Shown: piece by piece, positions 42,761 through 56,606 of the stretch
Numbering within the stretch: position 1 is the first letter of the stretch
How the letters are laid out: the number at the start of each line of letters is the position of its first letter
Made by a program: the position numbers and the translations under genes
The notes under the pieces: generated by a model
Databases searched by the model: none
What the model was told of the DNA's origin: nothing
The model's input: the letters and a program-made list of their open reading frames with translations, nothing else
DNA from: Austropuccinia psidii
Lineage: Eukaryota; Basidiomycota; Pucciniomycetes; Pucciniales; Sphaerophragmiaceae
Assembly: GCA_023105745.1 (NCBI GenBank)
Contig: JALGQZ010000009.1
Coordinates: forward strand, 13,192,564 to 13,256,563
Reading direction: 5' to 3'
DNA: 64,000 nucleotides

Positions 42761-44637
42761 ATGTGGAATTCCATACCTTCTTTTGGCTTCAAGCCCACAT
42801 AAGATTTTTTTACATCAAAAAGGTTCTAAGTAAGCAAATGAATCAGGGAATATTGTAAAAATAAGCATTATACACCCGAAAGAAGCTACTATAATTGAGT
42901 AATTTAACTCAATAAATTGGAAAGAAATCGGATAATAGTAGCCTGAAGCCAAAAGGTACACCCAATGGCACTCATATCCTAGAGAATACACTTCAAAAAA
43001 TTAAGATCTAAGAATAAAACCAGAAAGATTGTAAAAAGAATCATTATATACACTTTAACTTCCTCAGAAACCCTCTAACCTCCCATACAGTATGAAACAT
43101 AAAAAAAAGACTCAAAAAGGAAATAAGAGTTTAATTTCAACAAACACAACCAGTTCACACTTTGAAATCTAACAGTTACTTCTATTATGTAAAAGAAAAA
43201 ACTCCTTGCATAAAAAACAGTCTTCCAAAAGTCAGCTTAAATGATAAATATCCTTCATGCAACATAAAAACCCCTGCATGAGCTAATCAGTAAGCAAAAA
43301 GAAATCACCTGCATACACTTGTTTAATCACCTGAATGAGGATGCCTAACCTCCTCCAAAATCCTCCAAAATCCTCCAAAATCCTTGCTTAAGCTCAACAG
43401 TCAAAGAATAGAAGTTCAAAATCCAAACAACAGCCATTATAGAGCTTAAAAACCATGAAATGGCCTGTTAAGTCATAGACTTGGAAGTTCAACCACCTTG
43501 AATTAGTTCAACAGTCAACTGAAAATCAGCATGACCTTTCATCATCAGATAAATTAATAGCAATATATAATCACTCAAGGCTGTGAAAGTTTTCTAATTA
43601 AATGCAGAACCTTAATAAAATAGCCTATTTAGAAAACTCACAAAATCGGGAGTTTCTGAAGTGGTAAACTTACAGTTTACAGTGAAAAAATGAGGTCCCC
43701 ACGGAGAAAAAGGGGTACCTCAAACAACATAAATAGAGCTTCTCTCTCACCCAATTTTGTTTTCCCTTACTAATGGTAGTTAAAACTATTAAATGATTAT
43801 TTAAAGCTAACTATTTCAGGTAGAACCATCCCTGAAACCAGCAGGTAGTCTAGACCTTATTATATTATTTTCTTTTATGCCCAGTAGTTAAGCTCAGTAG
43901 CATAAACAAGAAAATTGATGTTATTTAATACTATTAAGTGTTTTTTTACAGATACATATATAAGATGAAGCCATTAAGGAAACTAAAAGGTAGTCTAGAC
44001 CTTATTATTATAGTATTTTATGCCAATTAGCAAAGCTCAGTAGCTAAAAAAGGAGAAGAAATTTATTATTATTTGTTATTTATTATTAACATTACCCCTA
44101 TTATTAGTTCATATTATTAATAGTAATCAAAAATATTCTATTAAATTAAGAATACCTTTTATTCTAGTTGATGATCATTATTTATATTGAATAAACATTA
44201 AGAACTAGCTTTTTCATTATTATTAATTACAAATAACCCAATATAAAATCTAAAATAAAATTTCAAAGATATTATCCCCACTCACTTATCTTTATTCTAT
44301 CAGATTTATTTATTCAAGAAAATTAGTCTTATTTTAATATCACCAGAAACTAAAATTTATAAATTACCTCAAGCTTTCTTTATTTATATTTAATCTGGTT
44401 TTTGATTATGTCTGATAAGAGACCGGAAAATCAGTCTTTTCTAGTTTTAAAGCCACAATATAATTTTTTGTTAGTGAGATCAGTAGGAATATTGGTTTGG
44501 TATACACAGAGGGGCAGATGAAAAACCATTAGCACCCTTGGTTAAAGGGAATTTCAGAAATTTGGAGCATATTACCTGTGATTCACCCCTCAAGAACTGC
44601 CTTATGAAATACCACACTAAAAGAAGTTCCAAATTAG
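42761..44637 (+). repeat. Old, diverged solo LTR of the same gypsy lineage (sense +)
   Basis: It starts GGAATTCCATACC followed by GGCTTCAAGCCC, matching the sense start of the 2-kb LTRs (GGTATTCCATACC...GGCTCAAGCTC). Inside are GGTAGTCTAGACC and two or more CAGTAGCTAAGCTCAGTAG-like words (~43840-44050). It ends GGGGCAG...CACCCTTGGTTA...TTACCTGTGATT...CACACTAAAAGAAGTTCC, matching the sense end of the LTR. No PBS or internal coding follows, so it is probably a solo LTR. Divergence is far greater than between the two LTRs of the intact element. Confidence 0.7.
43351..43380 (+). repeat. Three tandem copies of TCCTCCAAAA
   Basis: A perfect 10-bp triplication plus a partial fourth unit, inside the old solo LTR. 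Confidence 0.85.
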
Positions 44638-44639
44638 GT

Positions 44640-47600
44640 TTAGTTGTGATTTGTTATTTGATGTATCAATTACAGGAAATATATTCATTTTAAAATAAGA
44701 ATTGGAGTAATACTTCCAGGAATGAAAATTGCTAAATGGAAATAATATCAAAAGTAGGGGCTAGCCTGGTTAAAGTGTTTTTATGATCATCTACGGTGAA
44801 ATTAGATATATTCTCATCATCAAATTCTTTAGAGATTGATAGCCTTGTGAATAACACAGAGGATCCAACCTACAAATGAAGGGTAGAATGACAAATACTT
44901 CCTGCTTTCCACACCATTTGGAAAGCTCAGGCTGTCTTCCTTCCAAGTTGAGACTTCTTTAATATTCTGGAAGTAAAAAAAACTAATTGAAAAAATTATA
45001 ATTATTGAAAATATTATTTTGCTTGTTATTTTGAGATTGAAACAGAGATAAAGAAAGAAAATTTAGAATAATCAGCTTTATCACAATGTGGAAATTTAGA
45101 TTTTTTTAATTTCATATATGAGTTCATTTTCAAAAGAGTCAGATTCAGAATCAGAAAAAGCCAAAATTCCAAAACCATTAATTCCAATTTCAGCCATATC
45201 TTTTTTTTTGAAAAATGGTTAGAGAAAGTATTTTGAGAAACTATTGAGTAATTTACGCCACTTCAGGAAGTCTTTGTCTCAGTTGATCATAAATTGGGAT
45301 GTATTTGGAAATTTTGGGGTAAGAGATTTAACTTCCAATTTTTAAATCACCAGACCTTGGAGGACACCATTCAACTGCAAGGAGAGAACCATTTACTTTG
45401 TGTCCTGACTATTGAAGCTTTAACAGAAAAGGGATATATTCATTTAAGAATTCAGAAACAAAAATCATTTTTTCTCATTATCATTAATCTCATGGAATGG
45501 AAAAAAATAATAATTGAAAATACTTAATCTGAGGAAGGGAATCTACATTAATCATCAAGAGAATTATGTCCTGAATCAATAAAATTATAATAGTTTCTAA
45601 TAAAATCCCTAAATTAGGGTAGTTTTTGTAAAAAAATATCTAAATTATTTATTTAAAGTTCACTAGAAGAAATTGAGTTAAAAAGATTGAAGAAGGAAAA
45701 TTGAAAGATTCAAAATAATGATTTAAAGAAAAACAACCTAATTGTTTCCCCTAGAATTGAGACTGATGCCAAGTTTGAGAATGGGTCACATTTTTTGCAG
45801 AATATTGACCTGCTGTATGTTTTCTAGCTATAACTCTAAAATAGGAATCTGTTTTGGAGGAAAATGGTAATTTTCAAGGTTTCTTTGATTTATGAAAGAG
45901 AGGTATTTGGGAAAAGTGATCAATGATAAAAGTGAGCAGGAAGCAGGGATCGAATTGCTACTTAACTCCAGAATGATGCTTAATTTGTGGGTAAAGTGCT
46001 AGAGTGGCTTGGGAAGAAAGGAGAGAAAATTACAAAAAATACATAATTATTATTAACATTTATTACATGAGGGAATAGATTAACTTTACTCTGGGTTACA
46101 TCTTACAGCTCCAAAATGGGCTCAGCAAGTCTCTCACAGGAAAGCATTGTACCACAATAAGTTTCAAGAATAATACTAGAGATTGTGTCAATATTGGGTG
46201 AGAAGGTACTTGATTGCAGAATATTTGGAAGGGCTTGGATATTTTGAAAGAAGTTTTTAGATATGAAGGAGAGATCTCAAAAGAAAATTGAATTAACTAT
46301 AAAATTAAGCCAAAAAGGACAAATAAAATTTCCATTTAAGTCTGCAATAATTTTTATCTTATAAGTAAGGAACTGAAGTGGCTTCAGAAAAAAGGATAAA
46401 AAATTCCCAAAATATCAATATAGACAAGCTGGTTTGGTAAGAATATCAAATGAAGAGGAATTATTATCATTTATTTGGGAAATGGCTATAATGGTTAAAA
46501 TAAAGAGCAAATTGCTTGAGAAAGGGGGAAATCAGGAACAAAAATATGTAATTGGTTATAATAAACTAAAAGATCAAATGTTTTTACAAATTAATTGATA
46601 GGTTAAGAATAACAATTATCAGAAAAAACAGATTTTTAAACGAAGCTTTAAGGTATGAAGGAAAAATATTGAATAATAGTGGATCAAGTTCAAAACGGAG
46701 CAAGGAGAAAGGACTAAGATTTATTGGTAATCCCAGAAAGACGTTCACTTTATGGATCAAGGAAATAGAGTGGCATGAGGATAAATGAGGAAGTTTTTCC
46801 AAACTATTATTATCTACATGAAAGAGAAGTAAACTTTTTTCTTCATGCAATTCACTTAGAATTTCATATAAATTCACAAATTGTTACCATAGAATTTAAT
46901 AAGTATATTCATTTTTTTGGTTCTGTCACTCAGGAAATACCTTCATTCAAAAAGCTAAGCACAAAATAGTTATAATATTTGCATTCCTCATTCTTTTCAC
47001 ATTAAATTTATCTCACAATTTGTTTTCAAAGCTGCATCTTGAAATAATTGGATTTATGCGTATTTTTGAAAGTAAGTATGATGTAAGTGAAGAGCAGTTG
47101 GGTCTCTAATATCATTACTCTAACACCAAAATTTACAAAAGCTAAATTAAATCATCCATGGAGCTGAATAATCAACACTGTTGAATTGATAAAGAGTAAA
47201 GCACTATTTGAATACAAAATGGGAAATAAATTAAATCACCTGTTGAGTTCATTATTGGAATATCCAGAAATTCAATATTATATTTTCTTAAGGATACTAG
47301 TCATGAAGGGATGAATTCCTTTTTTGAAAGGTGGTTTTGCAGATTTCTCCTTCATCCACATTTTTAATTTCAGGTACCTAAATAAAAAATTGAGGGTTAC
47401 ATTTTTTGAATATGATGCAAAAAGCTTTCTACCAAAACAATTGAGTAAATAATAAGTCCATAGAATCCAAATTGTATGCAATACTGGCTTTAAATCCTTC
47501 TCAAATTCCTTGGAATATTAAAAATATTCATCTGAGCTCAAATTATGAGGCAAATATTGGAAATTTGGATTTAGTACACCATTATCTTTAAGAATCACAT

Positions 47601-50600
47601 GTTTAAATAAGGGAGTGGAATTAAAGGTCTCAGAAATATTTCTACAGATGAAATCAAAATTAATTGCACTTTTATGAAAATTTAAAAATATTTTCTTTTC
47701 TATTTTTGTCTACAAATTCTCAGGGTTATTTTGTATTTCTTTTCCCCTCTCTCTTCAGGTAAGGAAAATCTTTTTCCATTAGGGCTGAAAAACTCCATGG
47801 ATGTTTTTATCTTGTTTCAAAAGAAATTAATCATATTCAGTTTTCACAAGTGCAAGCCAGAAGTTGTGGCAAAAAAACATTTTAAGCAAATAATCAAAAG
47901 GAGGTGTCTCAGAGATTTTCAAATTCCATGTGAAAAATTGAAGACCAAATTTGTGACCTTTTTTATCAGAGTAAATTCAGAAGCTGTGAGACTGAATATT
48001 AATTGATGACCCATTGAGAGTTTCCTCTGGATGGTATCCTAAATGGCCTTCTCCCTCCACTGCAACTTGTCATTCTTCAGTAGTTGGTGAAGTGGGTATC
48101 TTAGATAAGTATTCCTCTTTTAACTTAGGAATAAGCCAGTAATGTTAATTAACTACTTATTTCACTGCAAGAAACTAGCTAGGAATCTTCCCTTTGAGTA
48201 TCTTTTGCCATTCCTTTTGAGATATACAATTTGCCAAATTTTTCAGTCTTCTTTGATTTACTTCCTCCTGATGTGAATTGTATTCCTCAACAAAATTTTC
48301 TGCCAGTTAATTTAGAGGGTGAAACACATTCTGTTCTGGTCCCAGTATTTCAGCATGTGGATTGTATTTCAGAGTTGATTCTTAATTGATTATCTCAATA
48401 GTATTGAATTTTTGAGAGGTACCTCTCTTTCTCATTGTGTACCCTCAAATAGAATTTCTTAACAATACCATAATGATTATATTTTTGAATTTTCTTCAAT
48501 ATTACTTCCACAAGTCCTTGTCATATGATTGGTGAAGAACCTATAGCTAATTTTATAAGGATAGGAGTGGTTTTTGTGCTTTCACTTAAGAATAAGTGGC
48601 TATTAAGAAGCTGTTGAAAATGAATACATTTGATCATCTAATCAAAAAAAATTATTTAAAAAAATACTTTTTTTGGTATAAAATATACTAACTCAGAAAT
48701 TGACTCCCTGGAAAAAATTGCTTATTGAATTGGAGGAACCACTTAAAAACCAAATTTTGACACCTTGGTATTGTGCGGGTGATACAAATTAGGTTCAATT
48801 TTATAATCAGCTGACCAGACACCCTCAAAAGGACCCCTCCCAAGAAACTTTTCTTGGAAGATATCATTTGAAAGCTTCTGCTACAGTTGGGGTAGTGAGC
48901 AATGGCTGATTGCCTATTTCTTCAGGAATAATTGTATCTAATTTGATTGATTGGTTTGAAAAAGGGTTTATGAAGAAATATGTGGGCATGGAGTGGATTA
49001 AATATTTAACTGCATGTCTGTAAAATAGGGGTTGGGCTGAGGATTGAAGCATCAGATGTCTCACTGATTGTACTATTGAGAATATTTGTAGTGGATTTAG
49101 TGACTGTTTCTAGCAATTTCTGAGTGATTAGTCCCTTGGAATTTGTTTAATATGCAAATGGTTGAGTAAGTGAGAAATTTGGACTAGAAGGAAATTGTGC
49201 TAAAAGGCCAATACTATAAATACTATCTGAATCATGTATTGTGAATGAGGGCCAAATGATTGGGAAGATGACATAGAAAGTAGATTTAGTAGAGCAATTA
49301 AAGTGTTCCAAGTGCGAAAAATCTTAGATATTGGTCAAGAAGGGAGATATTTTAGTCAAAGAATTTGATTGATCATTAAACCACCTGATTTGACCTGGGA
49401 ATAGAGTGAGAGGGATGAATTGCACCAAAAATAGAAGAGCTTGAAGTTAAAAACTTAGATCATGAATTAGGAGTGACTTTTCCAGGTAGAGTTTGAGATA
49501 CAGGGTGATTTCTACAAGAAGGCATGAGATTATTAGTGGCTGGTTAAGTTTTTTCTCATACTTAGATGGAGCTGAGGTAAGCTTCTCAGTAGGGAATTGT
49601 GTTTCATCTACACAAGAATTGTTAAAGAAATACATGGAGGCTTCAATAATGGGCTAGAGGCCCAAAGTAATTGAAAAAAGAGAAGCAAGGATTTGTCATC
49701 TAAAATACAACTTTGAACAGGTGAAATTCCTTAAAAATTCTTGCTTAACTCCATTTCTTAGAAGAGTGAAAACCTAATAATTAAAACCTCAGGAATATAA
49801 ATCTTTCTTGTAATTAGTGGCATCTTTATGTTTTTCCTGTATGGTTCATGGGCTCATGTGGATAGATTGGTTAGTTCCTGAATACCACAGTGAAACTGGG
49901 GAGCTTCTTCACAATGATGTGGAGGTGATTCAGTTGGTGGGGCTCATTATGTCTCAGGAATGGGTGAATAATCAGGGGAAACCAAAAAATCATTTCTGTG
50001 CTCCTTATGATTTATTTCTTAATGTTCATCTCCATTCTATTTTCCAAAAGAGAAGGATCAGTGGGAAGTGTAGCATTGGTCACAGGAGACTGATTGAAAG
50101 GGAAAGAGAATTCCAAACTCCTATGAGTAAAGGAGGTGAAGTAATTCTGATGGTATGCAGAATTGATGCAAGTATTCCAGTTTAAGATGTTGGAATGTCA
50201 TAGGTTGAATAAGTATTGAGGTTTTGTTATCTACCATAGGAGGTGAAGTGAGTTTTGGAATATAACTCTAAAGATGCTATAATGAATGGTATTTAGTGAT
50301 TATATTAGGTATTAAAAATTGATATCATTACAATATCTCAAAAAAAGACTAAAAGTAATAGTAGACTAGAGGTGGCAATCATCCTTTTTCCTCAGCTCTC
50401 AGAGATGATTTTAAGATATTAAAGTTGGAAGAATAATTGAGGCTAAATTGTGATCAAACCACCTAAGCACCTGCAAGAAGATGTGGGGTTTACTCCCAAA
50501 CAGCTCACCCTTTCTTTATTTTACAAGAGAGTTCAATTTCAAACTGAATACCATCAGCTGAGACTGAATAGGACATATTTCACAGCATATCTTAAAATAT

Positions 50601-52000
50601 AAATGAGGATCTAATTAATGTTGATCTTAAAACTTACTTCACTATTTGATTTCTTCCTGGTTACAGATATTTGTAAAACCTGTAGGTCCAGGGGAGAAGT
50701 TTTGCTTTTTGAAGGGTACATTTTGAGCATTAGCAAATGATTTGTTAATGGCCACAGATAAAGACTCAAGACAGGCCTAGCTAAAATAATCAAGAAATTC
50801 AATCTTGGAAAAATAATGAGAACTTTATTTCTTACAAGAGGGATAGTGATTTGAGGGAGAATAATCACACAAATTGAGCAAAAAATGCTATATGTCATTG
50901 AAAAACTTTAATAAGGGGAATTAATATTTAGAATTACCACAAGCCCAAAAGTCTTCCACAACCCAATGGTTTATGAAAAATTATTCTTGGACAGAGAAAC
51001 CCACAGATTATATCTGGGTATATGAATAAGAAGAGGACACACAATAAGTCCAAAATACCAAAGGAAGGGATTCTCCCCGTAGGTAAATCTTGAAATGATC
51101 TTGAAAGAAACAATAAATTCTCCTTTTGAGGAATCTTAAATAATGTTGAAGAGTTATATAGAAGAAAAATTCACTTTGTGGTGATGAAAAGAGGAAAAAT
51201 ATATAGCAGGTTTGTATTAACCCCCAATCCTCCTTTAATATACCTGGAGTTTTTCATGTTGGATGTAACTATTGCAATGCACCCTATGTTCCTGGGGGCT
51301 TCAGGGCTGGCAGGAAGATCCAAGCCTCCTCGTTTTAGAGAAAAAATAACATAAAATAGGCCAATTTCCCATTACTACACTTGCTTTCATTTATATTTTT
51401 GTCTCTCCCTTTTTACCTTCCCTTTGACTTACAAAAAATATCAAAAAAACTATCAAAAAGGCTGTTTTATTTGATATTTGTATTTTTTCAGATCATTAGA
51501 TATCTCCTATGAGATAGCCCAATCAAACTAATCACCACTCCAATTTCAACACCATCTGCCAGACTATAGAGGGACTTCTTTTCAGAGGGAACAACCATGT
51601 GTGATAGGTTCAGTTTTCAGGCTAAATGTGAATAGAAAAAATCCTTAAGCACATGATGAAAATACTTTATTGTCTGGTTTGGTCTGAGTAGATAACCAAT
51701 CTGCCAAATACTGAGTAGGAGGATTAGGCATTCAATGGTTTTTGATATCAGAAACCCATATATGCATATAGATTCCCCCTTAAACTGTGTTTATCAAAAA
51801 ATCAAAAAGCCATTTTTTCCTATTTTTTAATTTTTTGATAATAATGAACTTCTTTTGAAATGATATTGAATTTTATGATCAAAAATATGCCAATAAAGAG
51901 AGAAATACCAGGAATTTGAAAAGGGTTCTCTAAAAAGAGATGTTTACTTTGTGGTCCTGTCTACTTTGATATTTCTTTTGATGAGAGATATTTTTTCATA
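44640..52000. other. 7.4 kb without recognisable genes; degenerate repeats at 45.8-46.8 kb
   Basis: Only short chance ORFs. The word TATGAAAGAGAGGTAT and variants recur at about 45892, 46262 and 46651, with partly similar surroundings. This suggests an old repeat of ~370-390 bp. A 122-codon reading at 49817-50185 (+) matches nothing I recognise and has no clear start context or splice signals. Confidence 0.4.
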
Positions 52001-52004
52001 TAAT

Positions 52005-53560
52005 GTACTGTGAACACTCTTCTGTTTATGGGATAAAATGAAGCAGCAACTGGAAGGGGAAATTTAATGTAAAAGGTTTTTCATTTCTGTTTGGGACTTG
52101 CAACCCTTGCTCTACTTGTGTGCTAGAATAATCTAGACTTCCCTTTCTAATATTCTAAGATATCTTTACTGATTTCACCAATCAATTTTACTATTGATAG
52201 TGGCTTTATCAGAAAACATTTTACTTCACAATATTTGATCAAAATTTTCTCTACTTGAAACAATGGTTATTGAAAACCTTAACAAATAAATTCTTTTTAA
52301 AACTTTCAGCAGGATGATTGGATTTCAAAAACTAATTATGCAAAAAGCTCTAGGAATAATATATATTTAAAATAATAAGAACAATAACAGAGACACTCCT
52401 TATAATACAAAAACTAAAAAATCTTCTTTTCTTGATGATTTTTCAGTAAACATAACAAATAAAATAACAATAATATTAAATTTGACAAGATAACAGACTT
52501 GAAAGAATAAAAATATCTTCAAAGACTTTTGTGGTTCTGTGGATAGGCTACTTCCCCAGAAGGCTTCAATAATAAGGTATAATATAGGTAAGTGAGCTTC
52601 AATTGTAGTGTTACATTTTAAAAATAAACTGTATAGTTTCTTCTGAATTCTTGATAATACTACTAGCTAGGTGCTAGAGATTGAATAATAATTCCAACTG
52701 AAGACTGAAATCCTGAATTTTATTTGATCTTTTTCTTCTCCTTGTTGATAATTTTTGGGTACTAGCTAATAAGTACATATCCAATTTTCTTTTGAAAGTA
52801 GTAAGATCAGTCCATTTGTACAAGTTTTCTTTCAAAACTGGTCAAACCACTCTCTTGAAGGAAGTTTAAAAAAACACTAGCTCAAAATGAATTGAAAAGG
52901 ATGAAGTTCTATTTGAAATACTAAAAAATTACTTCGCGGTTATGGCTTCCTTTCAAAACTCTGTAAAAATTACTTTTAATGTTTGAAAACTAAACTCTGG
53001 ATACACCTTGCTCATAATATTCAAGCTTTGAGATCCTAATTCATTTAATAAATTTACCTGTCTACCTACAAGTGAGGGATGAATTAAAGTCTTTTGACAA
53101 TATTTTTTCTATTTATCTCTTTCATAAATAAACCTCAGTTACTTGGCTTAATTTATCAAAATAAAGTTTTTTGGTATAACCTTTTGAAGGAGGAATCAGA
53201 AAAAATAGATTCATGTTATAATTCCTAAATAAGGAGAGAGGACCTGTATTTATACCCATTGGGGCTTTCCAAATAAGGTACTTAGAGAAATTATCAGCCT
53301 CTGGTGGCTGTGAAAAGAATTGTAGATTTTATATTTGGATTTGGAGGGACAATGTGTTGTGAAATGACACAAGTCTATACTTCTGACCAATCAAATCTCT
53401 TCACTGAATTTTATCAGGACATGTTTCTGACCAATGAGATTGCTTCATTTTAATCTAACATGCTCATGTGCTTTGTGGCTGTGAAATACAACCAAACCTT
53501 TATTTGGTCCTTAGGGCCCTTATTTCTATGTGGTACTCAATTGATTACTAATCAGTCAGG
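52005..53560 (-). repeat. Old, diverged LTR of the same gypsy lineage (sense -)
   Basis: The + strand reads GGATAAAATGAAGCAGCAACTGGAAGGGGAAA (in pieces) where the young LTR has GGATTAAAATGAGGAAGTACCTGGAGGGGGAAA. Further on come CTACCTACAAGTGAGGGATGA (~53060) for CTACCTCCCAGGTGAGGGATGA, and CCTGTATTTATACCCATTGGGG (~53246) for CCTCTATTTATACCTCTTGGGA. The order and spacing fit one LTR. The right boundary is not clear. Confidence 0.6.
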
Positions 53561-53726
53561 TGATTTACTTTTTTTGTTGTCTGGTCTTTCAGGGATGAAT
53601 TGGTAGGATTTTAAATTTATCTGAAAATACATGTATGAATCATTACCTGTATTACCCTCATTCTGTAAAATCTTCTTAAAATGACTCAAAAGTTCCAGAG
53701 ATTTTAATTCCACCCTATCCTAAATT

Positions 53727-55135
53727 TTGAGTGTGTCTGCCATGTGGCTTGAACCCAGGACATGCCTACATCAAATCTTCAAAGCCAGGGGTTCCCTTTA
53801 CACTATGTGCAAGGGTGTGACACTGCATATGCAACATCAAATGGACATATACAGCATCATGGCAAAGTCTGCTACATCAAGTGATTCCCAAACATTTGTT
53901 ACGCCACCATCATCACCTGGTGATGCAATTCATCACTCACTTTGTACTGTACACTTCTTGGTAAGTCATTCTATTTTACCTTTCCTAAATAATAAAATCT
54001 CAACTGATTTCTAGTAACTTTCCTTCAGTTCTTGTTTTCTTTATATCATTTTTGAAGCTATGTTATATATTTAATTGATTTTACTTTTGGTCAGTTTAGT
54101 TTATTCAAATGTGTAATTGTTAAAAATGAATGAAGAACTTCAAGCTGCAGTCTCTGCTGCAATAATTGAACCAAATTAACATATTAGTAAGCTTAGAAAA
54201 GCTATGTCTTCTTGCAATGATATGTTGAGAAAATTACTTCTCAAAGTTGGAACCCTTCACGTTGAACAACATACTCCTGCTACTGCTTCTTCTTCAAGAA
54301 AGACGCCAAAAAAAGGCAAAGAAAATTCTAAATGTGAAACCTTAACCAGAAGCTTCCAAACACCAAAAAACATCCAAAAAGCTTGTTGAAATAAAAAGGA
54401 CATTGTAACATGAGAGCTCCAAATACACACAACCCCAAGGTTAATCAAACAAAATCAATGTCTAAAAGGAGCCCTCATCAGCTCCTGTTTCTTGAGACCC
54501 TTGAAGGACTTTTGAAAACTAGGGTTAGAATTTACTTTAATTTTGGTCTAATAAGAAAACAAAACAAATTAATAATACTTAATGTTTTAGGAAGCTTTCT
54601 TTAATAACATCAAGATCTTATGGGGCCTAACTGATGACAAATAAAGTCCACAAACCCCTGATCCAGCATTATTGTGAGAATATTATCATTGATTTTCACA
54701 TAATGCAGAAACAGTTTCCAGTAATAGGTCAGCCGCAAGACTCATAAATCCTCACAAAATTGTCATTCTGAAGGGAGTTTGTATTGGGTGTAAAAAAGTT
54801 GGCCATGCAATTGTTCATATTTCTGAATTCTGTATACAATACACCAATGCAATTCTTGCAATATTGGTGATTTGCATTTGGTGTCCTGACCTCAATGAAG
54901 CTCTAGATTCACTATACAATGAATCCTGTAAAATAAGTGCTATCACCACAGAAAAAAATAGGGGACTTGCATACAGGTCCCTTACAGTATCTCCATCTTA
55001 TGTCTGAGAGTATCTCTGAAAGTATCCCTAGTCTAACTCACATTCATATTATCTTGATATTTTACTCCCCTGAATGGTTTTTAATATCTATCCAGATGAA
55101 TATGGAGGCTGAAAACACACATGGGTAAGCAGGTT
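53727..55135 (+). pseudogene. Fragments of a rust repeat-family protein of unknown function
   Basis: Scattered + strand readings: a Ser/Thr/Pro-rich N-terminal piece (SATSSDSQTFVTPPSSPGD, ~53865-53930), a basic polar piece (ATASSSRKTPKKGKENSK, ~54275-54335) and a better block. The block reads ARLINPHKIVILKGVCIGCK (~54730-54790), then GHAIVHISEFCIQYTNAILA (~54803-54862) and ICIWCPDLNEALDSLYN (~54870-54925). This recalls a very numerous rust protein family without known function, but that is from memory and uncertain. Frames shift and stops occur, so it is a relic at best. Confidence 0.35.
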
Positions 55136-55139
55136 TAAT

Positions 55140-56600
55140 TAATATGTTGATTTTCAACACCTTAAAAAACCTTTATAATCCTTATAGCTAGCTGGAGTAT
55201 ATTCCTATCCTCTCCTGAATTGGGTTCCTTCCAATTCACTTCATTGAAATTGCTGGATTGTAAACCTTCATCCAGTTATATTTGGAGCTTTGAGGATAGA
55301 TCCTTAGATTTTTGTATTGTTTATTGTTTCTTTTATCTTATTGCAATTAAGCTATATTTATGCTTGACTTTCTTTGATTTTCATTGATCTTGCTTATTGG
55401 GTGAAATAATGATGATAACCTAAGAACATACATGAGCCTATTTACCACAATGCTTGCTTTTAGATTATTGAAAATTAAACTAGTTGATTGGTTCTGTCAA
55501 TTAAGCTTCTTTTGTATGAAGATATATAATATTTTTAGAAGTGGCTATTGTTAATTGATTAAGTTGAATTTTCAATAAAAATGGTGCTTCATTATGATGG
55601 TAGGACTGATATTGAAAAAAACTCTGATTCCATTGTTTTTTCGAAAGAGTTTTATGATAAATTTAACAATTTAATTTCTTATTTCAGAAAAAATCCTATA
55701 GTATTTTTAACAAAAAATTTAAGTGTTGATTAAAATAATCCCATCATCAAATTTTGGAGTAAATATCCTGTGCAAGTTAAATTAACTGTAAATTCAAACA
55801 TTTCCAAATGAATTTTTTTTGCATACTTGTAGCCCACTGTAAAGTGCCTTAAAAGAAATACTCAAAAAATGCCTCAGGGAGTTATCTATCTGCTTTTATT
55901 TTTAGATCCTGTTTCTCAAATATGGCTTGCTTGAAACTTTATAGCTTTAACTCCTTAAATTGATACTTCATTAATTTGGCAAGTGATGTAATGTTTTATA
56001 GCTACTTGCTGATGAATTCAAGTAAGGAAAATATCAATTTTTCTCAAATGTTAAAATAATTTCTTTTGGTTTTAATTATAAATTCAAGTAATTAAAGTAA
56101 TGCTTTCAAATCAAAAATGAATAAATAGAGAGAATCCAAAAACACTTGAAGCTCTTCAAATTGTGAGTCAATGAAATTCTTCATGATTTGATAAATCCTT
56201 TTGAGATTGGATTCTTGAACATTTTTTTAGCAGGAAAAATCAACCAAGTATGGAAATACTTGGATGCCATGAAAAAGGGGAAAGTGTAAAAGGGGTTGCA
56301 TGGGCCACAGCTGAAAATTGTGTTCATTCTTAGGATGTATCTTGGAGGGACTCCATATCTGAAAAGGGATTGTGTTTCCTCACAGATAATTTCTTTTGCA
56401 ATAAAAATAAAAAAATTAAAAGAAATTATAATGAGAAGCTTAATTGAGCTTCAGAGTTGGAATATTCTTAAGTCCTTTGATAAACAAAGCTTCAAAATAT
56501 GAGTCATTTTTACACTATAAACACTAATTCATCAAAACAATCTGTAACATACAAAAACCACTTAAATAATTGAAAGGGTTTTTTCCACTATATAGCCCTT
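55140..56600. other. Unassigned stretch upstream of the SNF2 relic
   Basis: A reading from the ATG at ~55581 (MVLHYDGRTDIEKNSDSIVF) followed by FLTKNLSVD and FWSKYPVQVKLTVNSNIS may be the N-terminal part of the SNF2-like relic or a separate decayed gene. Stops prevent a decision. Confidence 0.3.
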
Positions 56601-56606
56601 GCATGT

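Noticed and set aside
49817..50185. A 122-codon + strand ORF
   Set aside because: It is long for chance in AT-rich DNA, but has no motif, no conserved neighbour and no splice or promoter signal that I can see.
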